Assembly: GCA_964017185.1 (NCBI GenBank)
Contig: OZ024878.1
Coordinates: forward strand, 3,534,151 to 3,598,150
Origin: Rugalucina vietnamica
Lineage: Eukaryota > Mollusca > Bivalvia > Lucinida > Lucinidae
Direction of reading: 5' to 3'
Length of the DNA: 64,000 nucleotides
Position numbers and translations under genes: made by a program
The notes under the pieces: generated by a model
The model's database searches: none
What the model saw: the letters and a program-made list of their open reading frames with translations, nothing else
Told to the model about the DNA's origin: nothing
Shown: one piece after another, positions 1 through 11,700 of the stretch
Layout of the letters: every line of letters begins with the position of its first letter
Numbering within the stretch: the first letter of the stretch is position 1

Positions 1-1275
1 AAAATCTTCTTCTCCAGAACCAGAAGGCCTATGATTTTGAAACTTGGCATGTCAGAAGCATCAGGCAATGGAGCTCTACAAAGTTTGTATAAATCATGAC
101 CCTGGGATGACCATGACCTATTTTACGGCAAGGTCAACATAGGTCACCCATGCATTTGAATGAGGAAAATTAATAAAATATGATTTGAAGTGCAAAACTT
201 GCAGGAAAAGGGCGAATGGACACAATACGGTATTTATGTTTATGAAAATATTTTGGGCCCAGGGGGTTGTCTGCCCCTGCCCCGGCTATATACATGTATA
301 TGACCATAATATTCAAACATCTTCTTCTCTGAAACTGCTTGGCTAATCAAAGCCAAACTTTATGTGAGCATCCTTAGGAAGGGGCAATGAAATTTTGCAT
401 AAATGGTCAAGGTCACATGATCAAGATGGCCGCCATGGCTATAAATAGCAAAAATGTTTAAAAATCTTCGTCTCCAGCACCAGAAGGCCTATGATTTTGA
501 AACTTGGCATAAAGCATCAGACAATGAAGCTCTACAAAGTTTGTATCAATTATGACCCTTGGATGACCTTGACCTATTTTACGGCAAGGTCAACATAGGT
601 CACCCATGCATTTGAATGGGGAAAATTGTTAAAATATGATTTGAAGTGCAAAACTTGCAGGAAATGGGCAATTAGACAGAATATTTATGTTTATGAAAAC
701 AATTTGTCCCCAGGGGGTTGTCTGTCCCTACCTCGGGGCTATATACATGTACATAACCATAATATTCAAACATCATCTGCTCTGAAACCGCTTGGCCAAT
801 CAAAGTCAAACTTTATGTGGAGGATCGTTAGGAAGGTGCAATGAAAGTTTGTATAAATGGTCATGGTCACATGATCGAGTTGGCCACCATGGCCATAAAT
901 AACAAAAACCTTTAAAAATCTTCTTCTCCAGCACCAGAAGGCCTATGATTTTGAAACTTGGCATGAAGCATCAGGCAATAGAGCTCTACAAAGTTTATAT
1001 AAATCATGACCCTTGGATGACATATTTTATGATAAGGTCAACTTAGCTCGCCCATGCATTTGAATTGGGAAAATTGTTCCAATGTCATTTGAAGGACAAA
1101 ACTTGCAGTAAATTGGCAAATGGACTGAATTATTATGATTAAAAAAATGATTCCAGAGGTTGCTCTGACCCTGCCCTGGAGTTATATACATGTATAGTAC
1201 CATTCTAGTCAAATAAGTTTATTGGTATATATTTCAGGTCTCAGGTGAGCGTTTACAGGACCATTGGTCCTCTGG
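1..1275 (-). repeat. Tandem-unit element (about 440-bp units), truncated by window start
   Basis: About three units carrying AAGGTCAACATAGGTCA, GGTCACATGATCAAGATGGCC and CTCCAGCACCAGAAGGCCT motifs. The far end holds CAGGTGAGCGTTTACAGGACC. The same family lies at 5447, 13803 and 32092. Confidence 0.85.
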
Positions 1276-1475
1276 TTCTTATTTTTGCTCCAAGACATAG
1301 ATTGTGGGTACTCGTTAGAACTGCCTCTGCGAGGCGGTTCTAATGTGTACCCACAATCTATGTTTTGAGCAAAAATAAGAAAAATATCCAACAATTTCTG
1401 CTGAAAATTTTCAATTGTTACAACTTTAGCAAAATCTATATACATGTATTACATCCAGGCATGTTTTCGTAATGA
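1276..1475. mobile_element. Hairpin element G, truncated copy
   Basis: Has the central palindrome around GTTAGAACTGCCTCTGCGAG, flanked by GATTGTGGGTACTC and its complement, and the 3' end GGCATGTTTTCGTAATG; the CATCAGGAAAACATG end is missing. Confidence 0.75.
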
Positions 1476-1552
1476 GAGCAAAGATGGGCAAAATTACTGA
1501 GTACACACTTTGTTAATGGGTGCCTCAGGCCCTAAAGGTACTGTCCAATGTA

Positions 1553-1788
1553 TGAGCCGCCTCGTGGGAAAACCAACAATGTGGTTTCCGAACAGGCCTG
1601 ACACAAACCGGCCTGTGCAGTCACTGAAAAGAGCTAGAAGCTTGAAATTTCGGATTTAAGTAGAAGAGGAATTGTACTATCCGAGTAGAGAAAACAAAGG
1701 CGCTGATCAGCTTCGCGTTTACCGCGAAGCTGATCTGCTCCTTTGTTTTCGCCTATGCAGATTGTTGGTTTTCCCATGAGACGGCTCA
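1553..1788 (-). mobile_element. P-family palindromic MITE
   Basis: Reference description for the P family: about 235 bp with ends TGAGCCGC and GCGGCTCA, a subterminal GAGAAAACC/GGTTTTCTC pair, an off-centre hairpin with arms of about 27 bp around GCTTCGCGGTAACCGCGAAG, and a conserved flank GGATAGTACAATTCCTCTTC. No coding capacity. Orientation is set by the side on which the hairpin lies. Confidence 0.88.
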
Positions 1789-1999
1789 TATGTAGAAAAG
1801 CTACTTAGGGTGGTTAAAAGCAACCAATTTTTGTGGCGCCAAGCTATGTGCACATGTATAAAGGAAGGATATAAATGAGCCCTACATTAATGAGGAGCTA
1901 CAACCTGTGTTTTAATGGACAGTGATTTAAAATCTTTAAATTGTCACCAGATGTATACCTTTATCATATTTTGAAGCTTTATATAATCTATGTTTCAGA

Positions 2000-2161
2000 A
2001 TGCCGAGGAAAAGGAAGAAGGGTAATCAGCGTAAACCCAGTTTAGTGTTTACAGAAAGTCCAGTGAATATTCAGACTCATGCTCCTACACCAGTTCTCTG
2101 TGCCAGGCATCCACAAACAGCCGAGACTGTGTCTGTGTGTGACCTGGAAGATGTACCCTGG
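2000..2161 (+). CDS. RHNO1: RHNO1-like coding exon 1
   Basis: Start ATG two bases after an acceptor-like TTTCAG; 54 whole codons ending in TGG (Trp54), followed by GTAAGC. It carries the basic N-terminus and the first half of the WV motif. Confidence 0.78.
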
Positions 2162-3627
2162 GTAAGCTTATCTTCATGTTAATGTGTATTTGAATGTGAG
2201 GTTTCAGTCCAGGTCTGACACATTTACTGCACAGCTGATCTGTGTCATTGTTTTGCATATAATATGTAAAAATCATGACGTGGTGCATGAAATTTCAACT
2301 CGTTTTCACTGCAGGTTTTTAATCCTGATTTCCTGCTCAATGAGCTTAAGTTTGTTGGATTCTTAATACATATAGCTGCACAGGCTAGTCTCTGCATGAC
2401 ACAGTCGAAACCCTGAAACAGGTTTTAATATAATGAACAAGGAATCCTTACAGCCAGGGGTCATGAGTAAATCTCTTCAGGTTTTCAAGACAGGTTTTCT
2501 CATAGACAAAGCCAAATGGATCATCTGGATTCCTAAACCATATTTTTCAGGTTTCACCACAATTCCGAGGAGCAGCATTACATTCCGACACAAAAGCTAG
2601 GCGGCGTGTAACAAGGCAAAGACGACACAGTCTAGGCTCTACACTTGCCTCTACAGCAAACATAAACAAAGAAAATACTCATTGTGGAGGTACTGGAATA
2701 GCTGGTCACAGGAAGACCAAATACAAAAGTTTAAAGTTTGTCGGCGATCAGACTACAGTTGCTAGTCTTGTGGAGGATGTCAATATTTCGTGTGATACTG
2801 AAACCACGGAAGATGAAGGAATGCAAGATAAAAATAGAATCAGTGACCTTGACACCTCTGGTGATGATAACCATCACAGAAAAAGGTCAAGGACAAATAT
2901 TAAGATCGGAAAAAGAGGTGATCAACTGGTTTTGAGTGAAGTATCTGAAAGTAATAAGAAACATGAAGGCATTAGGACTGCCCAAAATGTTGAATCATGT
3001 AATGTTGTTGACCTTGACATGCATGGTTTGACAGCACAAGGTCATACAAGTGCTGAAATGAATTCATCAAGTTTGGATTCCAAAAATAAGCCAACAGCTG
3101 ACATAGCAGACACAAAACAATCTAAAACTCAGGGAAGGAAACATTTAAATCACAAAAAGAAAACTAAGATGAAGAATCTACGTAAAAGTATCTTTAGTTT
3201 AAGTGCTTTGTCCTCAGATTCAGATTCTTCAATGTCAGGTCCTGAAATTTTTCACAGTCACAATGAAAATCAAGGAACTCAGAGACGGTATCATGTATCC
3301 ATTAAATCACCTGTTAAACGATTGTTCACAAGTCAGCTTAGAGTGACTTCCCCTGCATCTTTGGACAGAAACTCGGGGTTTCCACCTGCAGAGAATTCAG
3401 AAATGGAAAACTTGTGCAATGATTCAAGTATGGTTGATTCGGATGATAGTAATCAAAAGACCCCTGTTCGTAGGTCCAAGAGAATAGCTGCAAACTTGAA
3501 AAGGTTAGCAAGGGAGGGAACACCTCTAGGGAAACCTTTAAGAATCATGAAAGTGCTGGTTGCTGATACACCAGATTCGGAGAAAGGACTGAGTATCAGA
3601 CAGAAACAGCTGAAAGGCATTTTATGA
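2000..3627 (+). CDS. RHNO1: RHNO1/RHINO-like 9-1-1 clamp-interacting protein (two coding exons)
   Basis: Coding exons 2000..2161 and 2551..3627 join in phase 0 across a GT-AG intron (donor GTAAGC, acceptor TTTTTCAG) to give about 412 residues. The family member RHINO binds RAD1 of the RAD9-HUS1-RAD1 clamp and promotes ATR signalling and repair in the nucleus. Support: a basic start (MPRKRKK) like human RHINO, then PWVSPQF at residues 53-59, matching the RAD1-binding SWVSPDF core; the intron falls between W and V. A KSLKF segment follows. The tail VADTPDSEKG then RQKQL resembles the human VKDTPEDKYG ending. The middle is Ser/Asp-rich and low in complexity. It is longer than human RHINO (238 residues). 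An acceptor-like TTTCAG just before the ATG suggests a non-coding upstream exon. AATAAA lies at 3864. The assignment rests on short motifs recalled from memory; the coding frame itself is firm. Confidence 0.78.
2551..3627 (+). CDS. RHNO1: RHNO1-like coding exon 2 (terminal)
   Basis: Starts in phase 0 after TATTTTTCAG and stays open for 358 codons to TGA. The open frame extends well upstream of the first internal ATG at 2770, so the shorter ATG-initiated frame is not the real start. It includes a basic RRRVTRQRR-like patch near its beginning and the conserved TPDSEKG tail. Confidence 0.78.
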   Translation, partial: VSPQFRGAALHSDTKARRRVTRQRRHSLGSTLASTANINKENTHCGGTGIAGHRKTKYKSLKFVGDQTTVASLVEDVNISCDTETTEDEGMQDKNRISDLDTSGDDNHHRKRSRTNIKIGKRGDQLVLSEVSESNKKHEGIRTAQNVESCNVVDLDMHGLTAQGHTSAEMNSSSLDSKNKPTADIADTKQSKTQGRKHLNHKKKTKMKNLRKSIFSLSALSSDSDSSMSGPEIFHSHNENQGTQRRYHVSIKSPVKRLFTSQLRVTSPASLDRNSGFPPAENSEMENLCNDSSMVDSDDSNQKTPVRRSKRIAANLKRLAREGTPLGKPLRIMKVLVADTPDSEKGLSIRQKQLKGIL

Positions 3628-3863
3628 TAATGTAAGTTCGGAAATTTTCGTGTGACTTTTATTTCGCGAATTTTCTATTTCTATTTGTGAGGTCAATTTC
3701 TCGCAAAATTTCTGAACTTACAGTACTTAAAAAAACTCTATTGACACGAGAGCCATTATGACATAGTAGACATGATACTGTTAGTTGGGAAATGATTGCG
3801 AGAATTTAATTTTCATTTATTTTAAAAACAAAGACAATTCTGTATGAATGCAAAGTTCTCACT

Positions 3864-3869
3864 AATAAA
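3864..3869 (+). promoter_or_regulatory. Candidate polyadenylation signal of RHNO1-like gene
   Basis: AATAAA 237 bases after the stop codon. It sits in sequence resembling a CGCGAAAATAAAG-type MITE fragment, so it may have been supplied by a repeat. Confidence 0.4.
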
Positions 3870-4006
3870 AACTTGAAAACAGAACATCAGTGAAATCAAG
3901 ACCCTGAAAAAAATTTTGGAATATTAGTTGCGCGAAAATTTCCTAATTTATAGTGTAGACGTGTTAGACATGTATGCCTTTAGACACATATCTTTATTTG
4001 ATGCAA

Positions 4007-4362
4007 CAGGGATTTTTATCAGGTGTCTCAGGGGCCGAAATAAGGCCCCATTCCCAATGGAATTTAGGCGAGATTCTTTCCCAATTTGGAGAAAAAATTC
4101 CCAATCACAACTGAAAATATTTTTCAAAAGTTTCATAATTTGTTGAATTATAACTGTTCTGTTTGAAATGATGCTTAAATTTGAAAATAAAGTATTACTT
4201 TCTGATTTTCAATGAAATAACTTGTAAATTTTAAATATATCAGAGGAAAATTTCATTGACTTTGAATGCTATGAAAATTTCCCAAATTTAGGATTTATGT
4301 CGCTGATTTTCCCAATCTGAAAGGCCCAAGGGCCCCTTCCCAAAACTGCCAAAAAATCCCTG
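4007..4362. mobile_element. hAT-like MITE with CAGGGATTTTT ends
   Basis: About 355 bp beginning CAGGGATTTTTATC and ending GCCAAAAAATCCCTG. The flanks share TGCAA, compatible with a damaged 8-bp target duplication. The inside has repeated TTCCCAAT motifs. Confidence 0.6.
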
Positions 4363-5446
4363 TGCAATTATGAAAGGTGTGCCTTTGCTGTTTAACAGAC
4401 AGAGATTATCATGCCTATACAATATATGTTTTTTCATGAGTTGTAAAAATTGAACATTTTCAGTGGAAAAAAATTGATAGATGCTTTTTTATATTTTTGC
4501 TAAAATATTGATTGTGGGTATATTGGAGCACTACAGGGACATGTTATCCTGATGTCTGTATTTTACTGAGCCACTCAAGCCATCAAACAGAATTATGTCA
4601 AAGACTGAAGATGGACATGCAGGATCCTTGACGCATCATTGGTCTAAATACCAATTCGTCTGATGGCCATTTTGCCCAGAAGCCATTTCATAAATTAACA
4701 ACTTTGTGTACATTGTTCAAACACAAAAAAAAACTTTCAGAATGGCTGTCATCTGGGACTTTGATCATGTCCAACACAAATTCTGGCTGTGCAGTCACAG
4801 AACATGGCCTGTTTCTTCTTGATTGGATTTAGAAAGTAAAATGATTTTCCTGGAGAAATATTATATTCTGGAGAAAGTAAAGGCTCTGATCAGCCACAGG
4901 ATAATTAGCAGCTAACTTGCAACTTTCTCAAAGTATACATGCAAAAAAAGCATTTTTTTTCTCACTGTATGGTTGATTATTTACTTTTTGTCATATTTTG
5001 TCCTAGATGCCATTTCTATAATGTGGTACTGAAAATCAATGAAATAAATTATCATGATTCCTAAATTTCCTTACGTTGTTGTACTTTTTTGATAAATGAA
5101 TGACTTGGATTTGCTCTAGCTATTTAGATGAGACTTCAAATCAATGTCCAGTCTTTGGCATTAGCTGTTAGTGGGACATTTACGCCCCCAACTCAACATT
5201 GTAGTCCCTTGCCTGTTGGGGCTCTGTGAAATAGATGGGCTGCTTGTTCCTCTAAGAAAAGCTTTTACCAGCTGGCTGACCATCTGAATCCTGATAAATT
5301 GCTAAGGTCTGAGCCCAGATAAAGTGGTTGTTTATTTGGGTGGTTATATTTTGAAGCACATTTCACGTCATGAAGACATTCCAATCACTTGCTATAGGAC
5401 CATGTTAAGCTACAAATCAAACTACCAAACAGTTATTATTAGCTCA

Positions 5447-6345
5447 CCTGAGCCGTTAAGACTCACAAGGTGAGCTAATAGTATACCCGTGTTCCGTCGT
5501 AGTTGTCATTGTAGTGGTAGTTGTTGTCGTCCAAAATGTTCAAGTCTTCTTCTCTAAAACCCCTTGGCCAATCAAAGCCAAACTTCATGTGGAGCATCCT
5601 AAGGAAGGGGGTACCAAAGTTTGTATAAATGGTCCAGGTCACATGACCAAGGTGGCCACCATGCCCATATATGGTAAAAAGCTTAAAAAATCTTCTGTGG
5701 ACCGATTTCAATGAAACTTGGTATGTAGCATTGGGGACTCTGGCCAACCATAGTTTGTATAAATCATGACCTTGGGTTTTATGGCAAGGTCAATTTTGGT
5801 CACATAGGCTTTTCAATGGAAGGTCAAGGTCATTTCTTTACTTTGGCAATAAGGTCATTTATATATTAAATGTAAAACTCAATTTTCTCAGAAACATCTT
5901 GACCAGTAAAAACCAAATTTTGTATGTAGTATTCTTAGGAAGGGGGAACCAAAGTTTGTAAAAATGACTAAGATGGCCGCCATGCACATGGTAAAAACCT
6001 TAGAACATCTCTGGAACCTGTGGACCGATTTCAATGAAACTTAGTATGTAGTATCGAGGACTCTGGCCCATCATATTTTATATAAATCATGATGTTGGGT
6101 TGACCTTCACCTATTAAACATCAAGGTCAAATATTGTTACAATGACTTTTCAATGGGAAAAAGTGGAAACATTGGATTTTCCATAAAGTTTTGTAACCTG
6201 CAACCTGAAAATTGGTAGATACAGACAGACAGTTTATAGTGTTAATAATTATGTGAGTATTGGAGGACAAGTTTACATTTTACCTTGACCAACATGACCT
6301 TAGCCAAAGGTCATTTATCAAATACGAAATCTCAGGTTAGCAATA
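5447..6345 (-). repeat. Tandem-unit element with GCTCACCTGAGC terminal palindrome
   Basis: Begins AGCTCACCTGAGCC then GGTGAGCTAATAGTATACCC. About two units with TGGACCGATTTCAATGAAAC and GGAAGGGGGAACCAAAGTTT. Confidence 0.8.
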
Positions 6346-6735
6346 TCACGACCATTGGTCCTGTTTTGTTGTTTTTTTTTTGCATGGTTTAGCCACACTG
6401 TAGGAATATGTGTGTTGGATTTTCTAATAAGGTCAGCCACACTCCAGGCTGAATAACCAAACAAACTAAAAGAGACCGACTTGAAGAGCAAGAAGACTAG
6501 CTCCTTTCCGAACTGGATTCGAAGCAAAAAAACGTTTAATAGGTTTCATCCTATAGGCCCTAAGATACAGATCAGCATTTTGCAACCAGTTGATGCCTTA
6601 TTCGCACATCTAGTCATATTGGAACTGTTGGTTATTTAAGCCATACAATTTATGGGCAAGTCTCAACTGACAACTGCTTGAAACATCATAAGTGGCTGGT
6701 TGGTTGTGTTATGGTTTAATGTTCCAATCAACAAT

Positions 6736-6965
6736 TGAGCCGCCACATGAGAAAACCAACAACCTGCAGATGTGAAAACATAGGCGCAGATCAGCTTCGC
6801 AGTAACTGCGAAGCTGATCTGCACCTTTGTTTTCGCTACACGGATAGTACAATTCCTCTACTTTCTAAATTCAAAATCTCTAGCCATCTTCTGTGCTTGT
6901 ACAGCTCGGTTAGTGTCAAACCTGTTTGGAAACCACATTGTTTGTTTTTCTCAAGATGCGGCTCA
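6736..6965 (+). mobile_element. P-family MITE
   Basis: Hairpin variant CTTCGCAGTAACTGCGAAG: both arms carry the same paired change relative to the GCGGT form. Confidence 0.88.
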
Positions 6966-7475
6966 ATTTTTTCAGAGGTGTCAGAATACAGGCATTCCTT
7001 TTTGGGTACAGCTGGTACCAGTGGTGAGGAGAGTACATGCAAATGTGTATTGTTCAAGGAAATAATCTGGCGGAATTAGGGTTTGAACCCAGGACTTTAA
7101 ATTCAGAGTCCTTCAAAAATTGTTACAACATGCATGGAGAACAAGATGACTAGCTCTTCCCAACAAGGTGGCCATCTTGCTAGCATCAACCAAATACAGT
7201 GGTGACAAGTACAACAGAGAGGCAGACAGAATGAACAGAAAGTGGCCATCTGATTATGATTATGTAAATTTATACAGAAATCCAAATAAAAATGGACATA
7301 GGCACATGGAAAAACAGGCAACATATAGATAAATCACATCAGAACCGCCTTGGAACAGTCAGCAAAAACATACTCTTTTAACATAAACATTTAAACATAT
7401 TTTATGTCAGTGTCAGAATCTCCATGCTCAATTGTACAGGGAATACTGTGCACTATCTATAGCAACGTTTAAATA

Positions 7476-7834
7476 TGAGCCGATACACCAGAAAACCAAC
7501 AAATTGCATATGTGCAATAACTGCACAGCTGATCAGCGACTTTGTTTTTTTGCTCCAGAGTAAAGTATGCTGTCTCTTCTTACTAAATCAAAAATTTCAA
7601 GCTTCTAACTACAGCCTGGTTTGTGTCCAGCATAGTCGTAAACCAAGATTGTACAGCCGCGGTGGTGTAATGGATAGCGTATTCGCTTAGCAATCAAGAG
7701 GTTGCGGGTTCGAAACCCGGCTGGTACATATGCATGTCATGTTGGTGACAAATGTTCATCCTGACGTAATAAAGGCAAACCGCCCTTAGGGTGCAACATT
7801 TTTTTTTTTTTAGGTTTTCTCATGTGGCAGCTCA
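7476..7834 (+). mobile_element. P-family MITE interrupted by a tRNA-like SINE
   Basis: The left hairpin arm is mostly lost; the right arm is of the CTGCACAG type. A SINE sits inside at about 7650..7812, so it inserted later than the MITE. Confidence 0.8.
7650..7812 (+). mobile_element. tRNA-derived SINE
   Basis: Pol III box A-like TGGTGTAATGG (7663) and box B GGTTCGAAACC (7707) in a tRNA-like head whose acceptor stem no longer pairs. A body with AATAAAGGCAAACCGCCC follows, then a T-run. Confidence 0.75.
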
Positions 7835-8052
7835 TATTATTACCTTGGCTGTTAGTGAGATGTTCAAACCTGAACATGACAATAAACAGAGCAAAGGAAG
7901 GTGCCGATCAGATTGTGGATGCACAAATACTCACATATGGCATTGCTTTGTACAAACATGGGTATGAAGAAATAGCTATGAAAAACAGTTTTAGTTTGTG
8001 TTTATTTTAATTCTTTTCATGAAGTACAGTTATCTAACAAACAAATAACATA

Positions 8053-8275
8053 TGAGCTGCCGCATGGGAAAACCAACAATCTGCATATGCAAAAACAAAG
8101 ACGCAGATCAGCTTCGCGGTAACCATGCCTTTGTTTTCGCTACACGGATAGTACACTTCCTTTTCTTCTTAAATCCAAAATTTCAAGCCTCTAGCCATAC
8201 TCAGTACTTGTACAGCCCAGTTTGTGTCAAACATGTTCGGAAAACACATTTTTGGTTTTCTCACGAGGCAGCTCA
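8053..8275 (+). mobile_element. P-family MITE, half hairpin deleted
   Basis: Standard ends (TGAGCTGC, GCAGCTCA) but the second hairpin arm is lost at CGCGGTAACC. Confidence 0.85.
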
Positions 8276-8367
8276 AATAACAAATTGTCACAGTCAGAAT
8301 GTAACAAATTTATAATATACAAAGTAACAAAGTTTATCATAAATTTTCCAGGCTAAAATAATTATTG

Positions 8368-8373
8368 TTTATT
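8368..8373 (-). promoter_or_regulatory. Candidate polyadenylation signal of C2CD5
   Basis: AATAAA on the minus strand, about 200 bases past the C2CD5 stop codon. Confidence 0.45.
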
Positions 8374-8570
8374 AAGCAGTATCCGAAAAATTCAAACTCA
8401 TTTTCAATACAATAAAGTATTGTTCAAACAGATGCAAATTAAATTGCAGTGTAGTCCCAGGGGTATAAAATGTAAGGTAAAATAGCTTGTATACAAGTAT
8501 GATCCCCTATCTCCTAACAAAGGCCATCACCTTTGCAGGATTCAAAGTTCAACCCTCAAGTCCTCTACCA

Positions 8571-8753
8571 CTATGCCACAGCGCTTCCCTGCACATTTTG
8601 AGGCTGTGGGGTTTCTTTAAACACGCTAGACACTGATGATGCTGACGGTGAATCGCTGTGTTTCCGTGCCGACTCGGGAACAATTAGAGCTGTAACATCT
8701 CCATCTTTACTTGTACATACTGCATCACCACACACATTGATTAAACACTGGCA
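8571..8753 (-). CDS. C2CD5: C2CD5 coding exon 19 (terminal)
   Basis: Acceptor TATATTTTGCAG, then 60 codons and [15 protein letters not shown] matches the family's AQCLINVSGDAV; the Ser-rich tail is lineage-specific. Confidence 0.94.
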   Translation of the reverse strand, partial: CQCLINVCGDAVCTSKDGDVTALIVPESARKHSDSPSASSVSSVFKETPQPQNVQGSAVA

Positions 8754-11700
8754 CTGCAAAATATAGCAAATATATATGAGCTGCAGCATGAGAAAACCGG
8801 TCTTCGGGGTTTCTAAACAGGTCTGACACATACTGGCTTGTGCAGCTACTGAAGATAGCTTGAAGCTTGAAATTTCGGATTAAGGGACAAGAAGAATTGT
8901 ACTATCCATGTATTGAAATACAAAGGCATTGATCAGCTGCACAGCTGATCTGCTCAGCTGCACAGCTGATCTGCATCCTTGTTTTCCCATAGGCAAATTG
9001 AAGCGGCTCATATAAATTCGCATATATTTGAGGTGGAAAATATCATGAGTGTGTTGTTCAAAGGTTCCTCCTCTTTTCTAGGCCCCATCAAGAATTTCAG
9101 TCATCTGAGATGGGCCAATCAGTAGGTGGGGCGAAAATGGAAGTGAATGACTTGTCTCACATGTGCCATGTAATGAGACTGAACCCATGCTGGTCAAAGG
9201 GATGAGAAATATCAATTTTGTGATTTTACATTATTGATGCAGTACACTGTTTGAAATTTAGATGTGGAAAATTTCTACTGCTCTTTGTATTAAAGTTTAA
9301 TGTCCTAGCATCAGGAAAACATGTCCGTGACATGTATACCCCCTTGAACCCCACTTCTATATAGTAAAACTGGGGTTCACCAGGGTAAACCTATTTTTCT
9401 TATTTTTGCTCCAAAACATAGATTGTGGGTACTCGTTAGAACCGCCTCGGCGAGGCGGTTCTAACGTGTACCTACAATCTATGTTTTGAGCAAAAATAAG
9501 AAAAATATCAAAAAGTTTCTACTGAAAAGTTTCAATTTTTACAACTTAAAAAATCTCTGTATATCGCATGGACATGTTTTCGTAATGTCAGCACTTTTTC
9601 AGTTATTTCGGGTCACATCCACCACTGCCAGTACTCTGGGGAGTCTATAATGTTTTCTTTTGCTCAAGGACACAACACGATTCCCTGTGTGGGGATCAAA
9701 CACAGGACCCCTTGATAAAAAGTCTGATGCTCTATCCCCAGGCCACTGTGGTCCCCCTGGGATGTGGAAAAGTTAAAATATACAGTAGAAAGATGATAAC
9801 AAGTACCAATCACAACATTCAACTTTTTCATTTTATATTTTAAATACAAATGGAAATGATGTTTTATGGCTCTGCTTAAGTGTACCTAAAAACCAAATTT
9901 TTGACCATGTAAGAAATGATTTATCACCAAATTTTTTTTTAAAGACAGGGTTTCTGTGCCGGGGGGTCAAAATACAGGTAAAACACAGGTAATCAATTAT
10001 TGATTTTTTGGTGACAGGAATAAGCCAATCACATTACTGTATTTAGGACTATATATAATCTATTGGCTGATATTTGATGTGAATGGTCTGAAGTCTAGTG
10101 AGAAAATGACAACTGAATGCTAATCCCCTTTATATAGTCCAGCCCTGTCTTTAAAACAGTTATCCCCTACTTCTTTAACATAAGTATTTAAAATAATTAC
10201 TGCTCTAATAACAAACCTGATTTTTATGAGGGTTGCTCATTAACACACACTGTGACATCTTATAACTGACCAGAGCATTGCCACCCAGTGAAGATACGTT
10301 GGCTCGCAGTATTGACAGCACCTCGGCCAGGAAGGTATGCATAAACCCACATACCCCACCCATCTGAAATACAGTACAGTGGATACATTGTGCCTAAAAT
10401 AGTGCCTCAAACAGTTAGGCATTAACATTTTGGGTTACACAATTTTTATTTGAAAGTGACCATACACACACTCAAAAATCTCAATCGTTATGACAATTAG
10501 GAAGTATAATTTCATTTATACTGTATACTGTTCTCTTTGGGGTATTGGTATCGGTCATGGGTCAGGATTACATGGAGTTTATACAGGAGAGACCTGAAAT
10601 TTTTGGATTTAGAAAGTACACCTGGACCTCTTCATAACACATTTCATTACATAACAGTTTGGATATAACACATCACTGTGGACCCCAATATACATTGTAC
10701 TCTCGTTAAAACACAAATTGGATAGCTATTACACAGAAATTGGCTTGGACCCCAACAATAATGTTATAAAACAGTTGTGGTGTATACAGAATGCTCAATC
10801 TTGATACATTCGTGATATGAATCTTAGAAATTCAAAGTGCCACTGCACCTATAAATTTTTTTTTTCTGAGAAAAAACCTAAACTTGATATTCCTAGAGCA
10901 AATTATTTTGTACAAAAAAACCTTCATTCAGCAATTCTTAGAGCATAACTGAGCCTGTGCCTGAGAAAACCAACAATTTGGGTTCCAACCAGGTCCGGCA
11001 CAATCCAGGCTGTTCAGTCACAGCACAAAGCTAGAAGCTTGAAACTTTGGATATAAGTAGAAGAGGAATAGTATTATCCGTGTGGCGAAAATAAAGGCAC
11101 TGATCAGCTTCACAGTTACTGCAAAGCGGATCTGTGCCTTTGTTTTCACCTATGCAGATTGTTGGTTTTCCCATGCGGCGGCTCAATTATTATTTTGTAC
11201 ATCTTGTTACAGAAAAAGCATGCAATCATCATACATGCAAAGTTTACAATCAGTAACATCTAACTTTAGAGTCCTTTTAAAGTTAGCTCAGAAACATCTA
11301 GCTGTATCATCAGGAAAACATGTCCGTGAAACCCCACTTTTATATAAAATACAATTTTTGCTAATGAAAAGAAAAAATATGTATATTCAATGGGCAAGAT
11401 TTTGTAATACATGTACATACCTCTTTACTGGAAGTTGTTTCACGTATGAAGAAGAAGTTATAACTGCCAATATATCTCACAATCCTCGCACCAGGGATGA
11501 ATGCCTGTGGGGTGATGTCAATCCTACCAGGTTGCTTGGTGAAAATCTGAAAGATATTATGTACTCTTGTGATAAAATTAAACATCACTTTTTTTTTCTT
11601 TTTTTTTAATGCATGGTTCAAAGGGTATTGTAAAAACTGGTTCCAATCCTTGCCCCAGGGATAAAAGCCTGAAGGGTATTGTCAATCCTGCATGGCTGTT

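Larger units (their letters stand above)
3628..5440. other. Intergenic, AT-rich; MITE fragments only
   Basis: Contains a GTAAGTTCGGAAATTTTCG...CTGAACTTAC inverted-repeat MITE (about 3632..3724) and the hAT-like element at 4007..4362. I see no gene in the remainder. Confidence 0.6.

Noticed and set aside
7656..7725. Possible functional tRNA gene
   Set aside because: A and B boxes are present but the acceptor stem does not pair, and the sequence continues into a SINE body with a related copy at 30888.
11082..11609. 175-residue plus-strand open frame
   Set aside because: Crosses a P MITE and runs antisense to C2CD5 exon 17; no independent support.
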